64,000 nucleotides of DNA from Aquisalinus luteolus (lineage in GTDB: Bacteria > Pseudomonadota > Alphaproteobacteria > Caulobacterales > Parvularculaceae), in assembly GCF_009712425.2 (NCBI RefSeq), contig NZ_VCJR02000006.1:1-64000 (forward strand). The letters run 5' to 3'. Below are positions 7,974 through 16,879 of the stretch, one piece after another. A program made the translations under genes and the position numbers. The notes under the pieces were generated by a model. It did not search any database, was not told where the DNA came from, and saw only the letters and a list, made by a program, of their open reading frames with translations. Numbering within the stretch: position 1 is the first letter of the stretch; each line of letters starts with the position of its first letter.

Positions 7974-9635
7974 ATGTCCACTATTGTCGAGGCGCTTGCC
8001 CATCATGCCGAAAATAACCCGGGCAAGCTATTTATCAACATAAACAAGCCGCAAGGTTCACAATGCCTGAATTTTGGTGATTTTTACAGTAAGTCCCTGA
8101 AATTTGCCGGTTTTTTGAAAAGCAAGGGAGTTGGCCGGGGTGACATCGTCCTGATTGTGCATCCCATGGACACGCTACTCCACATAGCCTTTGCTGGTTC
8201 TATGATGATTGGTGCAATACCGTCGCTCATGCCAGCAGAAAACGCCAAGCAGGACAAGCAAAAGTTTTACGATAATCACCGCGCACTCTATAGTTTGATT
8301 GCCCCTAGCATGATCGTGGCTTCGGCAGAGATCCGCGACCAGTATCGCGAAAATCTTCCGGACTATGGCGACATTACCCATGCTGTGGATCCTGATGATC
8401 CTGCCCTAGATGGAGTGGCGCTGACGGAGCCCGAGGCGGTCAGCGGTTCTGATGTCGCCTTCATCCAGCACAGTTCAGGGACAACCGCGAATAAAAAGGG
8501 CGTCATGCTCAGCCACGAGAAAGTGCTGGCCCAGGTGGCGATCTACCAGGACGCGCTGGACATGGATGACAACAGCGTGATTGCGACCTGGCTGCCGCTC
8601 TATCACGACATGGGACTGATCACGAACTTCATGTTGCCGCTCATTCGCGGCCTGACCGTCCACGCCATGGACAATTTCGAGTGGGTGATGCGCCCGGTAA
8701 AGCTGTTCGACATGATCGAGCGGGAAAAGGCCAATTATTGCTGGCTGCCCAACTTCGCGTTCTCGCATCTGGCCCAGCGTGCCCGTGACTGGAAGCATGA
8801 CCTGTCGAGCATGAAATACTGGGTCAACTGTTCTGAGGTCTGCCGGCCGGAAACACATGCCCAGTTCGTCAAGGCCTTTGCCGACAATGGCGTCACTGAG
8901 GAGAGTCTCAAGGTATGCTATGCCATGGCAGAAACTGTCTTTGCCGTCTCCCAGACGCCGCTGAAGACGGCTGCGAGGTCTCTGGATCTCGATCAGGAAG
9001 GGCTCGATCGTAGAGAGGTCGTGCCGGCAACCCCGGGCAAGCCGACAGCACGGGTCTTCTCCTGTGGTGTGCCCTTGTCTGGTTATACCGTAACCATCGT
9101 CGATGACCGGCGCGAGAATACGCTGCCGGAAGGGCGGATTGGCGAAATCGCCATAAAGGGGCCTTCGACATTCGAGGGATATTACAAGCGCCCGGAGCTG
9201 AACGAGAATGCCATTGTCGATGGCGTCTATTTCTCCCGTGACATGGGTTTCATGAAAGACGGCGAACTCTATGTCCTCGGGCGCAAGGATGACATGCTTA
9301 TTCTCTATGGCCGGAACTTCTTTGCCCAGGAGATAGAGGTTATTCTCAATGACACGGCAGGCATCAAGCCGGGGCGCTGTGGCGCATTTGGTGTCTATAG
9401 CGAGCGCATGGGCACGAACGAGCTTTATGCACTGGCGGAACTGACCGATGATGGCGATGCCGAGACGGCGGAGAGAGACGCGCGCGCACGGATCAGCGAG
9501 CAGCTGGGCGTGGGGCTGCGGCGATTGTTCGTCGTCGAAAAGGGCGCCCTTCACAAATCAACTAGCGGCAAGCAGAACCGCCATCTCAACAGGCTTATAC
9601 TCGACAAGTTTCTTCAAGGGGAAAATATCGCATGA
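7974..9635 (+). CDS. Fatty acyl-AMP ligase-like adenylating enzyme
   Basis: This 553-residue member of the ANL superfamily would activate a carboxylic acid with ATP and pass it to the adjacent carrier protein. The P-loop QHSSGTTANKKGVMLSH is at residues about 164-180. WLPLYHDMGLI (a feature shared with fatty acyl-AMP ligases) is near 205-215. The adenine-site region has CYAMAETVFAVS, the hinge region is YVLGRKDDMLILYGRNFF, and the catalytic Lys is in KSTSGKQNR near residue 530. The HDMGLI and YGRNFFAQEIE forms resemble FAALs more than acyl-CoA synthetases. Its stop overlaps the ACP start (ATGA, 9632-9635), a strong sign the two work together. Acid specificity is unknown. Confidence 0.85.
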   Translation: MSTIVEALAHHAENNPGKLFININKPQGSQCLNFGDFYSKSLKFAGFLKSKGVGRGDIVLIVHPMDTLLHIAFAGSMMIGAIPSLMPAENAKQDKQKFYDNHRALYSLIAPSMIVASAEIRDQYRENLPDYGDITHAVDPDDPALDGVALTEPEAVSGSDVAFIQHSSGTTANKKGVMLSHEKVLAQVAIYQDALDMDDNSVIATWLPLYHDMGLITNFMLPLIRGLTVHAMDNFEWVMRPVKLFDMIEREKANYCWLPNFAFSHLAQRARDWKHDLSSMKYWVNCSEVCRPETHAQFVKAFADNGVTEESLKVCYAMAETVFAVSQTPLKTAARSLDLDQEGLDRREVVPATPGKPTARVFSCGVPLSGYTVTIVDDRRENTLPEGRIGEIAIKGPSTFEGYYKRPELNENAIVDGVYFSRDMGFMKDGELYVLGRKDDMLILYGRNFFAQEIEVILNDTAGIKPGRCGAFGVYSERMGTNELYALAELTDDGDAETAERDARARISEQLGVGLRRLFVVEKGALHKSTSGKQNRHLNRLILDKFLQGENIA

Positions 9636-9874
9636 CCAGAGACGAAATCGCCAACATCGTCAAAACGACGATTGCCGAAGAATTCAGCTACGACAAGGAA
9701 AAGATCAGTGAGCAAACCGTCGCCGCGGATGTGCCTGGCTGGGACTCCTTTTCCCATGGCGTTCTGATTATGCAGATCGAGTCCGAGGTGAAGGTCGAGC
9801 TGCCCGTCGACAAGATCATGGAAGCTGCCAATGTCGGCGAATTGATCGACCTGATCAATACAGAGCTGAAATAG
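9632..9874 (+). CDS. Acyl carrier protein
   Basis: This 80-residue acidic protein has the four-helix ACP layout. The phosphopantetheine attachment Ser39 is in GWDSFSHGVL, followed by the helix II residues that contact partner enzymes. It ends in EANVGELIDLINTEL-like helix IV sequence. It is translationally coupled to the adenylating enzyme through a 4-base overlap, so it is most likely loaded in trans by that enzyme rather than being the housekeeping AcpP. It would hand an acyl group to a transferase; the closest candidate is the WcbI-like protein across the divergent promoter. Confidence 0.9.
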   Translation: MTRDEIANIVKTTIAEEFSYDKEKISEQTVAADVPGWDSFSHGVLIMQIESEVKVELPVDKIMEAANVGELIDLINTELK

Positions 9875-9893
9875 CGCGATCCAGTATCCGGAT

Positions 9894-9921
9894 ATGGCGG
9901 GAAGCGTGCCCGCCATTTATT
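9894..9921. terminator. Hairpin between convergent ACP and glycosyltransferase genes
   Basis: The arms ATGGCGGG (9894-9901) and CCCGCCAT (9909-9916) pair perfectly around a 7-base loop and are followed by TTATT. It sits 20 bases after the ACP stop and 20 before the end of the opposite gene. It is well placed as a terminator for the plus strand, with only a weak T-tract. Confidence 0.6.
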
Positions 9922-9940
9922 GGCTGTATCCGCGTAAAGG

Positions 9941-10987
9941 TCAGCCCTTCATCTTGTCGTAGAATGTACCAAGAATGGTGCTGATCCGCTCGGGGCGCAA
10001 ATACCATGCGCGCTTGCGGTTCAGCTCGTTGATCTCGTCAAATTCATCCGAAGTCAGGGTAACGGCTTCCCGGATTTTTTCCGCGAGGCTGGTGGCGTCG
10101 CCCGGCTCGAACAACAGGCGCTGGCAGGTCGGCGGGAACAGCTCCCGCATCTGGCTGATATTGGGGGCGACCACAGGCACACCATAGGTCAGGCCAAGCA
10201 GCGCGACGCCTGATGTCAGAAACTTCTCGTAGGGTATGACGATGCAGCGGGCTGAGCGCATCAGGCCGGGCACGTCCGGGTCCTCAACACGTTCTGCATG
10301 AATGTCGTAGCCCTCGATGGCGCTGTAGGTCTGCAGCTCCTCGGCGAAAGGGTCGCCCGGTACGGTCTTGCCGTGAATGGCGATCTGCAGGCCTGGTTCC
10401 AGTTTCTGCGGCTCCGGTACGGCGCGGAACAGCAGGTCCAGACCCTTGTAACGTCGCAACATGCCAAAGAAGAGGGCCTTCTTCTCGTCTGGCTGGGCAT
10501 GGGGCTGCACTGTCTGTTCAGTATCCTCATAGGCACCGATATAGGATGGGTGCGGGATGTACACGATCCGTGACCTGTCGATATCGGTCTGGCTGGCGAG
10601 TACTTCGATGGCGGCCAGGTTATGGACATGGACATGATCGGCCAGGCCGGCGAGAGCCTTGCGATACCGCAGGAACTGGTCGCGAAATTCGCCTTCATGG
10701 GGTTCGATATTGTGCACGGTCCAGATGATCCGGCCACCGAGTTTCCTGAAGTAGGAGAGACGTGCGATCAGATAGTCCGCCACCACCGCCGCTTCTGCGC
10801 CGGTGCTGCATTTGCGCAAGGGGTGTTCTTCCCAGTGTATGTGAAGGAGGTTACCCTGCTTGCGCTGCAGGGACAGGATTGCGTCGTCAACTGTGCCGCG
10901 CCTGGCCGAGTAACGCCCGCCGAGGGCACGATAGAGCAGGCTGTGATACGGGTTTTCCTGATAGATGGTCTGGTTGATGATCTGCAT
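9941..10987 (-). CDS. GT4-like glycosyltransferase
   Basis: This is a 348-residue GT-B-fold enzyme. N-terminal features are NPYHSLLYRALG, LLHIHWEEHPL and GGRIIWTVHNIEPHEG. C-terminal features are KKALFFGMLRRYKGLDLLF, VIPYEKFLTSGVALLGLTYGVPVVAP and RLLFEPGD. The same signatures in the same order occur in residues about 423-770 of the 1854-residue protein at 23016-28580 (NPYQTLMYRS, MHLHWLNP, WTVHNTVSHD, PYKKILTSGSLL), so the two are paralogous. It ends the leftward run behind the giant gene, 5 bases apart. It is cytoplasmic; donor unknown. Confidence 0.8.
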   Translation of the reverse strand: MQIINQTIYQENPYHSLLYRALGGRYSARRGTVDDAILSLQRKQGNLLHIHWEEHPLRKCSTGAEAAVVADYLIARLSYFRKLGGRIIWTVHNIEPHEGEFRDQFLRYRKALAGLADHVHVHNLAAIEVLASQTDIDRSRIVYIPHPSYIGAYEDTEQTVQPHAQPDEKKALFFGMLRRYKGLDLLFRAVPEPQKLEPGLQIAIHGKTVPGDPFAEELQTYSAIEGYDIHAERVEDPDVPGLMRSARCIVIPYEKFLTSGVALLGLTYGVPVVAPNISQMRELFPPTCQRLLFEPGDATSLAEKIREAVTLTSDEFDEINELNRKRAWYLRPERISTILGTFYDKMKG

Positions 10988-10992
10988 GGGAA

Positions 10993-13900
10993 TTATTCAG
11001 TCTCTTCCTTGACCGGCAGGATAATGCCCGGTGCCTTGAATTTTCGTTCCGACAGCGGGAAGGGCATGTAGGCGGTGGTATTGCCGGTTTCGATCTCGCG
11101 GTGCCAGTTTGCCTGATGCAGCTGATATTCCAGTCGCGGTGCACTGAAGCCGGTCCGCGAAATGCCGAATTCCTCGTTGCCGGTCAGCGAGTCGCTGCGG
11201 GCGCGGCCAAACAGGAGAGGCCAGCGCAAACGCAGGATCGACGATTCCCCGAAGGTCAGCGAAATCCGCCGGATATATTCCATGTCCGCCTCGATCCTGA
11301 CGGAATCGAAGAATCCAATGGCCTTCAGAACCAGTTCGCGGCGGAACACCAGGGAGATACAGCATACGTGCGAAATCTGGCCGCCCGCCTTGATCTGGAT
11401 TTCGCCATTCGTCGTCATGCGTATCCAGTCGGTCGTCAGGCCCATCACGTCAGGTCGCTTCTCCAGAGCGCTGACGCTCTTGCCGATCCGGTCGGGGTGG
11501 GACCAGTCGTCGGAATCCTGCAAGGCGATATAGGTGCCGCGCGCCAGCAACAGGCCCATGTTCTTGCTGACATAGGTGCCGCTGTTTTCCGACTTCAGGA
11601 TTGCCCTTACGCGTGGGTCACGGTCTTCCCAGTCCTGCAGCATTTGCGGTGTGCTGTCAGTCGAGCAATCATCGACAACGATCAGCTCGATATTCCTGTA
11701 GTTCTGCTCCATGATCGACCGGATCGCCGTGTCGAGATACTGTTCGGAGTTATAGCTCGTCATGATGACGGAGACGAGCGGCCCCTTGTGCAGCGGCGGG
11801 TAGGGATCATCGGGATTGCCGGACTTCTCCGCTGCCTGAGCGATCGTTTCCTCGTCAGGGACTATGAAGTCATCGAAGGTGTTTTCGCTGCCTTCGGCAA
11901 AGCGTACCGGCACACACCCCATGGCCCCGAAAAGCGGATCCAGCTTCTCGGCGACCTCATCCTGCTTCAGCTTGTGGGCGATGGCGTAATCGAACAGGCA
12001 GAGCTCCTCCATAAAGCTGCCCGGCGGTGCTACCTCATGTGCTTTCTCAATGTGGGGGCGAACCATGTCGAGCGTGCCCGCTTCAAGATGGGCGGCGGCG
12101 CATAGCAGGTGCAACTCGGTATCGTCAGGCTGCTGGGCGCTTGTTTCCTCACCCATACGGCGCGCGGCATCATAGTCGCCTGCAAAGAACAGGTTTCTGA
12201 CGCGCTCGCGGGCGATGGATGCGCGTTCGGGTTTATAGTGCTTCTCCAGAAGCGCCCCTGCCTCTTCGATTCGTTCCATGGCGCGCAGTGCCCGCACATG
12301 GTTGACGACGGCCCATTCGCTGATCTGGTCTTCGGGAATGGCCTCGGCCAGTCGGCAGCATTCCTCGTAATCACGCATCTGATAGGTGATGTTGATCAGC
12401 TGGACCTGGCTGTCGATGCTGCCCTTGCCGGAGCTGACGACATTGGCGAATATTTCCCTCGCTTCCTGCCTGCGGCCTGCCAGCAGCAGTGTCCGTGCAA
12501 GATCTTCATGCACGGAAACATTTCCCGGTCGATTCATGAGCGCTTTCGTCCGGGCCTCCAGCAGTCGCTTCAGGTCGCGGTCGAAACCGTCCTTGCGATG
12601 CAGCGGATTGCGGGCGATCACATCGCTTTCGATGCGCAGTTTCGTCTCCAGCAGGCGAAGATTTTTACCATCAAGCTTCAGCACTTTCTCAAACAGATCG
12701 AGCGCTACTCGTCTGTCTCCGAACTTTCGTGTCAGCTGTGCCGCCTGGACCAGAGATCCGATATCAGCCCAATTGCGCGCTTCTGCTGCTGCCATGGCAT
12801 AGGTTATGGCGTTGGCGTGTTGTTTTTGCTCTTCGAACTTCTTGGCGACGGCTCGAGCCAACCTCAGGCGTGCCGCAAGGGAAGGCTCCAGGCAAGCAGC
12901 CGGTCCAAGCAGGGCAATCGTGCGTCCGGCCTTCTTCAGTTTGTCAATCACATTGTCCAGCGCGTTGCCATCGCGTTGGTCGGCCTGGACCAGCCATCCC
13001 GCAACAGCCTCGTCTGGGGCCTGAAGGATTATGAGGGCGTTCAGAACATCAGTATAGTGATCATCAAGGCTGACCTCATCCGGCACTAAGGTGTCGAGCG
13101 AATACCCCGCCGCACCATCCAGGATGGAGTTCACGGCAGATCGGCATAGCTGCCCGCGCGTTGTATCGCTGTTTTCTTCGTGCACGTCGCTCCCGTCCAG
13201 TCCGAGACGGTACAAGACAGTGCCAATGTAGGGATAATCCAGGCTGGCGTTGTTGAGTGTGCCAAGCAAGTTTGCCTGTAGCATATCAGGCAGGTTGCCT
13301 GCAGCCAGGCATGTGGCAATCACGTCGATCGTTTGCGTGCTGTCGCGCTGGACCACCGATTGCAGGTAACTGCACGCTTCTTCCAAATCGCCAGCATCGC
13401 GTAGATGGTCAAAATAGACGAGGGCCAGTACCGGGGACGGTTTCTCTGCAAACGCCAGGCGTAGCATCATCGTCATGGCACGGTTGGCTTCACCATTTTC
13501 CAGCAGCCAGAGAATTTTCGGCAGATCCGCATCTTCGTTGCCGGTTTCAAGCCAGCGAACGAGCGTGGCAGATTCACTGTTGTCCTGATCGATGAGGAAA
13601 TGCGGCGCGGTTAGTCGGGCCGAGCGGGAGTCCTGGCGCCAATTGGAGAATTCCACGACTGTTATCGTTTCAGACGAGGTCGGCTGCAATTGAGGCTCAA
13701 TGCCGAGAATCGATCCGTTTACGGAGAGCCGGGAATTCTGCGCGACATTGGTGCCCGGCTCGTGCCGGACACAGGCTCGAACACTGCCATTCGGCTGAAA
13801 CAGCGCAAGAGTTGTAACCGGTAGCGGGACATCACCAAAAACTCGCTGGCAAAGTGTCGCCAAATCTTCGTCGCACACAAGTTGCCCGCACGTCTCTCCA

Positions 13901-15960
13901 CTACCGAGTATAAGCGAGCCGGTCTGCTCCAGGCGGAACATGTCCTCAAAAAAAGCCTGCCAGGTCTCGCATTGGACAAGTGCATCACGCTTCTCGCCCA
14001 TGATTTTGAACAAATGGGCAAACTCTATCGCACAATCGGTGATCGAAGGGCCGGGCTTGGTAATATGAGGCAAGTGCCCGCCGCCGGCGGCACGCAGAAC
14101 AATCTTGCGGAACTCTGCAGAGCCGACAAGCTTGCGCACCAGGGCGGCGCCGCCTGCCTGGATTCTCTGTTTAATGTCATCATTCGCATTGATCGTCCGC
14201 CCAAGGAAGATCCGGAGAAGGCGGTTGACCGATTCTTGGGTGATCTGTTCACTGAAGACAGGAAGGTTCAGGAAGGAATGCTGAGCCTCGATGAGATCCC
14301 TGAATATGTCGAATTTACCAGCATCCGCAGTGTCAGGGATTTCGATGGTGATGCCGTTCGTCATTCCGCCAAGTCGAGAATAAATATCTCTTATCCGTTC
14401 CAGCTCGGAAGGGGCGCGTCGGAAGACAGCTTTGGCAAGGTCCCGCGTTGCGGCGGTGCCCGGCAGGCAATCCCAAAAGGTGGCAGTCCATATGCGGTTG
14501 GAAAACAGTATGCTGAGTACGTCTTTGCGGTCCGTCGCGGTCTGAAGCTGCGCGGTCATGTCATCTGGCAACGAATACAAGCTTGCCAAGGTCCTGGCCG
14601 TGGCAGCAAGGTCAATGCCGTCAGGCATAGCTAGTGGGTGATCTTCCAGCGTTGCCGTTTGCAGTGTGTACCAGAGGCCATCTGAATCACTGATCGCCTT
14701 TATAAGACGTTCATAATCGCTAACCGTCTCGCCGGCGCCGTTATCTGGTTGTTCGAAATCGGCGAGTGTACCGGTAAAAGTCTGGCCGGTGAAAATCGTC
14801 CAGACTGCAGCGGCTTTCTCGTTATCGAGCTTGAGTGTGGCAAAAGAGAGAAAACCAGGCTGGGCCTGCTCTATCTTGTCCCTCAACTTGGCCAGGACAG
14901 GGTCATCTTCGTGCGACTTGTTCAACTCGACAATGAGAACTTTCAACTGCTCGCGCTTTTGACCGGTCTCGCCACCTTGCTGGAAAAGCAGGTCTATGAC
15001 AGATCGAAGTGGCCGATTGGCAAGGCGTGTGGTCGGCTGCCAGTCCGTACTATCCGTGACTGGTTGACTTTCGTCTGCCTGATCAAGCCTGGCCAGAATG
15101 AAACGGGCAAAATCATCGGACTGGAACACGCTGTACAGGGCATCATGCCATGTCGATGGCGTGCTTTGATCCGTACCAGAATTATCTTTCTCAAATGGCA
15201 GGATGAACTGGCCATGAAAACTTGAAAGCGCCTCGGATGGGGACGAGCCGGTCCGATTCTCGTGGTGTAGGTCGCCAGACAAGCCGTAAGCAGCTAGCAT
15301 TTCCACGCACTCGCGGGACGTGAGCAGCTTCTTTACAATGGCTGGCGTGCCCATGCTGGCCAGCACTTGGGCATCGTCATTCTTGTTAAGGGGGCGACCG
15401 AGAAACAGAAGGTACAGGTCATCAAGCGTCTTTTTGTCCGGCGTTTGCGTGAAGAACGGCGCAAGCGCAGGTTTCAGGAGATCCTTGTCTTGTTCACCCA
15501 GCCTGGAAATGTTTTCCAGTGCCTTGGCGGCGTCGGCATCCGCCGAGCTGAGATTGGCCAAGGCCTTCATGGCCATGCTGTCAGGCCGTAGGAGGCATTG
15601 CAGGATCAGGCTTTCCCAACTCGACGCGCTCAGGAGGGCGGAAAGGTCGCTCTCGGGGGTGAAGAAGATCTTGCCTGCCAGCGCCTTTTGTTCCTGAGAC
15701 GGTTCAGGACCCTGAGCCCTTATGGCCGGGGTGACCAAGGCGTCGATGGTGGCAGGCGGGTTGGATGCAAAGCGTTCGATCAGGAGCGACAGGGTGTAGG
15801 TTTCCAGATTGCCCACAATACTTCGGGCCAGATGAGACGCTCTGGGATGACGACCGCTGACCAGCAAGCTCACCAGCACAACTTCTTTTGTACGCGTTTC
15901 GCCTACCAAGCCGTGCAAAGAAGATTTTACGAAGCCGCGTAGGGTGTCAGTACTGATCAT
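10993..15960 (-). CDS. Giant repeat/TPR protein with C-terminal GT2 glycosyltransferase
   Basis: This is a 1655-residue cytoplasmic protein. The N-terminal 630 residues contain repeats that resemble DUF4214: LDDLYLLFLGRPLNKNDD near 179-196 and VNRLLRIFLGRTINANDD near 578-595, each followed by a similar VxKLLxSxEF-like helix, with weaker copies between. The middle (about 870-1390) is TPR-like. Residues 1394-1640 form a family 2 glycosyltransferase: PLVSVIMTSYNSEQYLDTA, IVVDDCSTDSTP and the metal-binding ALQDSDDW. The ATG at 15960 is chosen; there is no strong ribosome site, and in-frame TTG 15993 is an alternative. Family GT2 enzymes are usually 250-400 residues, so this size is exceptional. 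It may be a scaffold for a glycan assembly complex. Confidence 0.8.
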   Translation of the reverse strand: MISTDTLRGFVKSSLHGLVGETRTKEVVLVSLLVSGRHPRASHLARSIVGNLETYTLSLLIERFASNPPATIDALVTPAIRAQGPEPSQEQKALAGKIFFTPESDLSALLSASSWESLILQCLLRPDSMAMKALANLSSADADAAKALENISRLGEQDKDLLKPALAPFFTQTPDKKTLDDLYLLFLGRPLNKNDDAQVLASMGTPAIVKKLLTSRECVEMLAAYGLSGDLHHENRTGSSPSEALSSFHGQFILPFEKDNSGTDQSTPSTWHDALYSVFQSDDFARFILARLDQADESQPVTDSTDWQPTTRLANRPLRSVIDLLFQQGGETGQKREQLKVLIVELNKSHEDDPVLAKLRDKIEQAQPGFLSFATLKLDNEKAAAVWTIFTGQTFTGTLADFEQPDNGAGETVSDYERLIKAISDSDGLWYTLQTATLEDHPLAMPDGIDLAATARTLASLYSLPDDMTAQLQTATDRKDVLSILFSNRIWTATFWDCLPGTAATRDLAKAVFRRAPSELERIRDIYSRLGGMTNGITIEIPDTADAGKFDIFRDLIEAQHSFLNLPVFSEQITQESVNRLLRIFLGRTINANDDIKQRIQAGGAALVRKLVGSAEFRKIVLRAAGGGHLPHITKPGPSITDCAIEFAHLFKIMGEKRDALVQCETWQAFFEDMFRLEQTGSLILGSGETCGQLVCDEDLATLCQRVFGDVPLPVTTLALFQPNGSVRACVRHEPGTNVAQNSRLSVNGSILGIEPQLQPTSSETITVVEFSNWRQDSRSARLTAPHFLIDQDNSESATLVRWLETGNEDADLPKILWLLENGEANRAMTMMLRLAFAEKPSPVLALVYFDHLRDAGDLEEACSYLQSVVQRDSTQTIDVIATCLAAGNLPDMLQANLLGTLNNASLDYPYIGTVLYRLGLDGSDVHEENSDTTRGQLCRSAVNSILDGAAGYSLDTLVPDEVSLDDHYTDVLNALIILQAPDEAVAGWLVQADQRDGNALDNVIDKLKKAGRTIALLGPAACLEPSLAARLRLARAVAKKFEEQKQHANAITYAMAAAEARNWADIGSLVQAAQLTRKFGDRRVALDLFEKVLKLDGKNLRLLETKLRIESDVIARNPLHRKDGFDRDLKRLLEARTKALMNRPGNVSVHEDLARTLLLAGRRQEAREIFANVVSSGKGSIDSQVQLINITYQMRDYEECCRLAEAIPEDQISEWAVVNHVRALRAMERIEEAGALLEKHYKPERASIARERVRNLFFAGDYDAARRMGEETSAQQPDDTELHLLCAAAHLEAGTLDMVRPHIEKAHEVAPPGSFMEELCLFDYAIAHKLKQDEVAEKLDPLFGAMGCVPVRFAEGSENTFDDFIVPDEETIAQAAEKSGNPDDPYPPLHKGPLVSVIMTSYNSEQYLDTAIRSIMEQNYRNIELIVVDDCSTDSTPQMLQDWEDRDPRVRAILKSENSGTYVSKNMGLLLARGTYIALQDSDDWSHPDRIGKSVSALEKRPDVMGLTTDWIRMTTNGEIQIKAGGQISHVCCISLVFRRELVLKAIGFFDSVRIEADMEYIRRISLTFGESSILRLRWPLLFGRARSDSLTGNEEFGISRTGFSAPRLEYQLHQANWHREIETGNTTAYMPFPLSERKFKAPGIILPVKEETE

Positions 15961-16311
15961 TCTGGTCACATGCCGTGCCGGATGCCCGGCCAATTTTTAT
16001 CTGGAAGGACGGCGCGACCCGCGCGGCCGCACCGACGCAGTAAGTTGCATATGGTTACTTATGGTTCAAGAGATTCTTCAATCAATACAATTGCGAAGCC
16101 CTTTTTTGCGGCGCAAAAAGTTTCGCCTTGATAATCTGTCCCTTGCTGGTTTAATCAGATCATTCGGGTTCGGAGGGAGAGCATTAATGGCAATCCTGTG
16201 CAAGTCATGCATACCGGTGCAATCTGTGCACCCGGGGCCGGATAATTGTATGCGTGGGGAGGCGGCCGACACGGTCGCCATCGGTCCCGCAGTTCAGGCT
16301 GGAGGATTGTT
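15961..16311. promoter_or_regulatory. 351-base divergent region with a perfect palindrome
   Basis: This separates the giant gene from the rfb operon, and no gene is visible in it. The central part is A/T-rich. A perfect inverted repeat TTTTTGCG-G-CGCAAAAA spans 16103-16119; its symmetry and place between divergent starts suit a regulator site. GATAAT at about 16140 could be a -10 element for rfbC, but no matching -35 is convincing. GGAGG at 16301-16305 is the ribosome site that fixes the rfbC start at GTG 16312. Confidence 0.45.
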
Positions 16312-16875
16312 GTGTTGATAGAGGATACGCCGCTTGAAGGGGTCAAGGTCATCACGCCGAAGCGTCATGGCGACCATCGCGGGTTCTTCAGCGAAAGCTA
16401 CAGCCGCAAGGCCCTTGCCGAGGCCGGCATCGATGTCGAATTCGTTCAGGATAATCATTCCCTGTCCCAGGCTGTCGGGACGGTGCGCGGGCTGCATTTT
16501 CAGGCGCCGCCGCGTGCCCAGGACAAGCTGGTGCGCTGCGGCCGCGGCGCGCTTTTCGATGTGGCCGTGGATATCAGGACCGGCTCGCCAACCTATGGCC
16601 AGTGGTTCGGGGCCGAGCTGAGTTTCGAAAATGGCCGCCAGTTGCTGGTTCCGGCGGGCTTTGCCCATGGTTTCATGACCCTGCAGCCGGATACCGAGAT
16701 CGTCTACAAATGCTCAGACTATTACGCGCCGGAGACCGAAGGCGATCTGCTGTGGAACGACGCCGACATTGCCATTGAGTGGCCTGATGCCGGTGCCGAT
16801 CCCGTGCTGTCGCAAAAGGATGCCGTGGCCGCGACATTGAAGGGCTTTGTCAGCCCGTTTTCCTACAGGGGGTAA
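16312..16875 (+). CDS. rfbC: dTDP-4-dehydrorhamnose 3,5-epimerase
   Basis: This 187-residue cupin enzyme performs the third step of dTDP-L-rhamnose synthesis. Family signatures are [28 protein letters not shown] (catalytic His), [18 protein letters not shown] and [12 protein letters not shown]. The start is taken as GTG 16312 because GGAGG lies 6 bases upstream and the family normally begins just before the IEDTPLEGV segment; an earlier ATG at 16246 gives a poor extension. It is the first gene of the rightward rhamnose operon. Length is normal for RfbC/RmlC. Confidence 0.95.
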   Translation: MLIEDTPLEGVKVITPKRHGDHRGFFSESYSRKALAEAGIDVEFVQDNHSLSQAVGTVRGLHFQAPPRAQDKLVRCGRGALFDVAVDIRTGSPTYGQWFGAELSFENGRQLLVPAGFAHGFMTLQPDTEIVYKCSDYYAPETEGDLLWNDADIAIEWPDAGADPVLSQKDAVAATLKGFVSPFSYRG

Positions 16876-16879
16876 GTCC

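Noticed and set aside
8475-9554. 359-codon open frame antisense to the acyl-AMP ligase
   Set aside because: The plus-strand enzyme has complete motifs; the antisense frame has none.
10993-15960. Two separate genes joined by a sequencing error
   Set aside because: The frame is open throughout with consistent composition, and no internal ribosome site or frame change is needed, though long-read confirmation would help.
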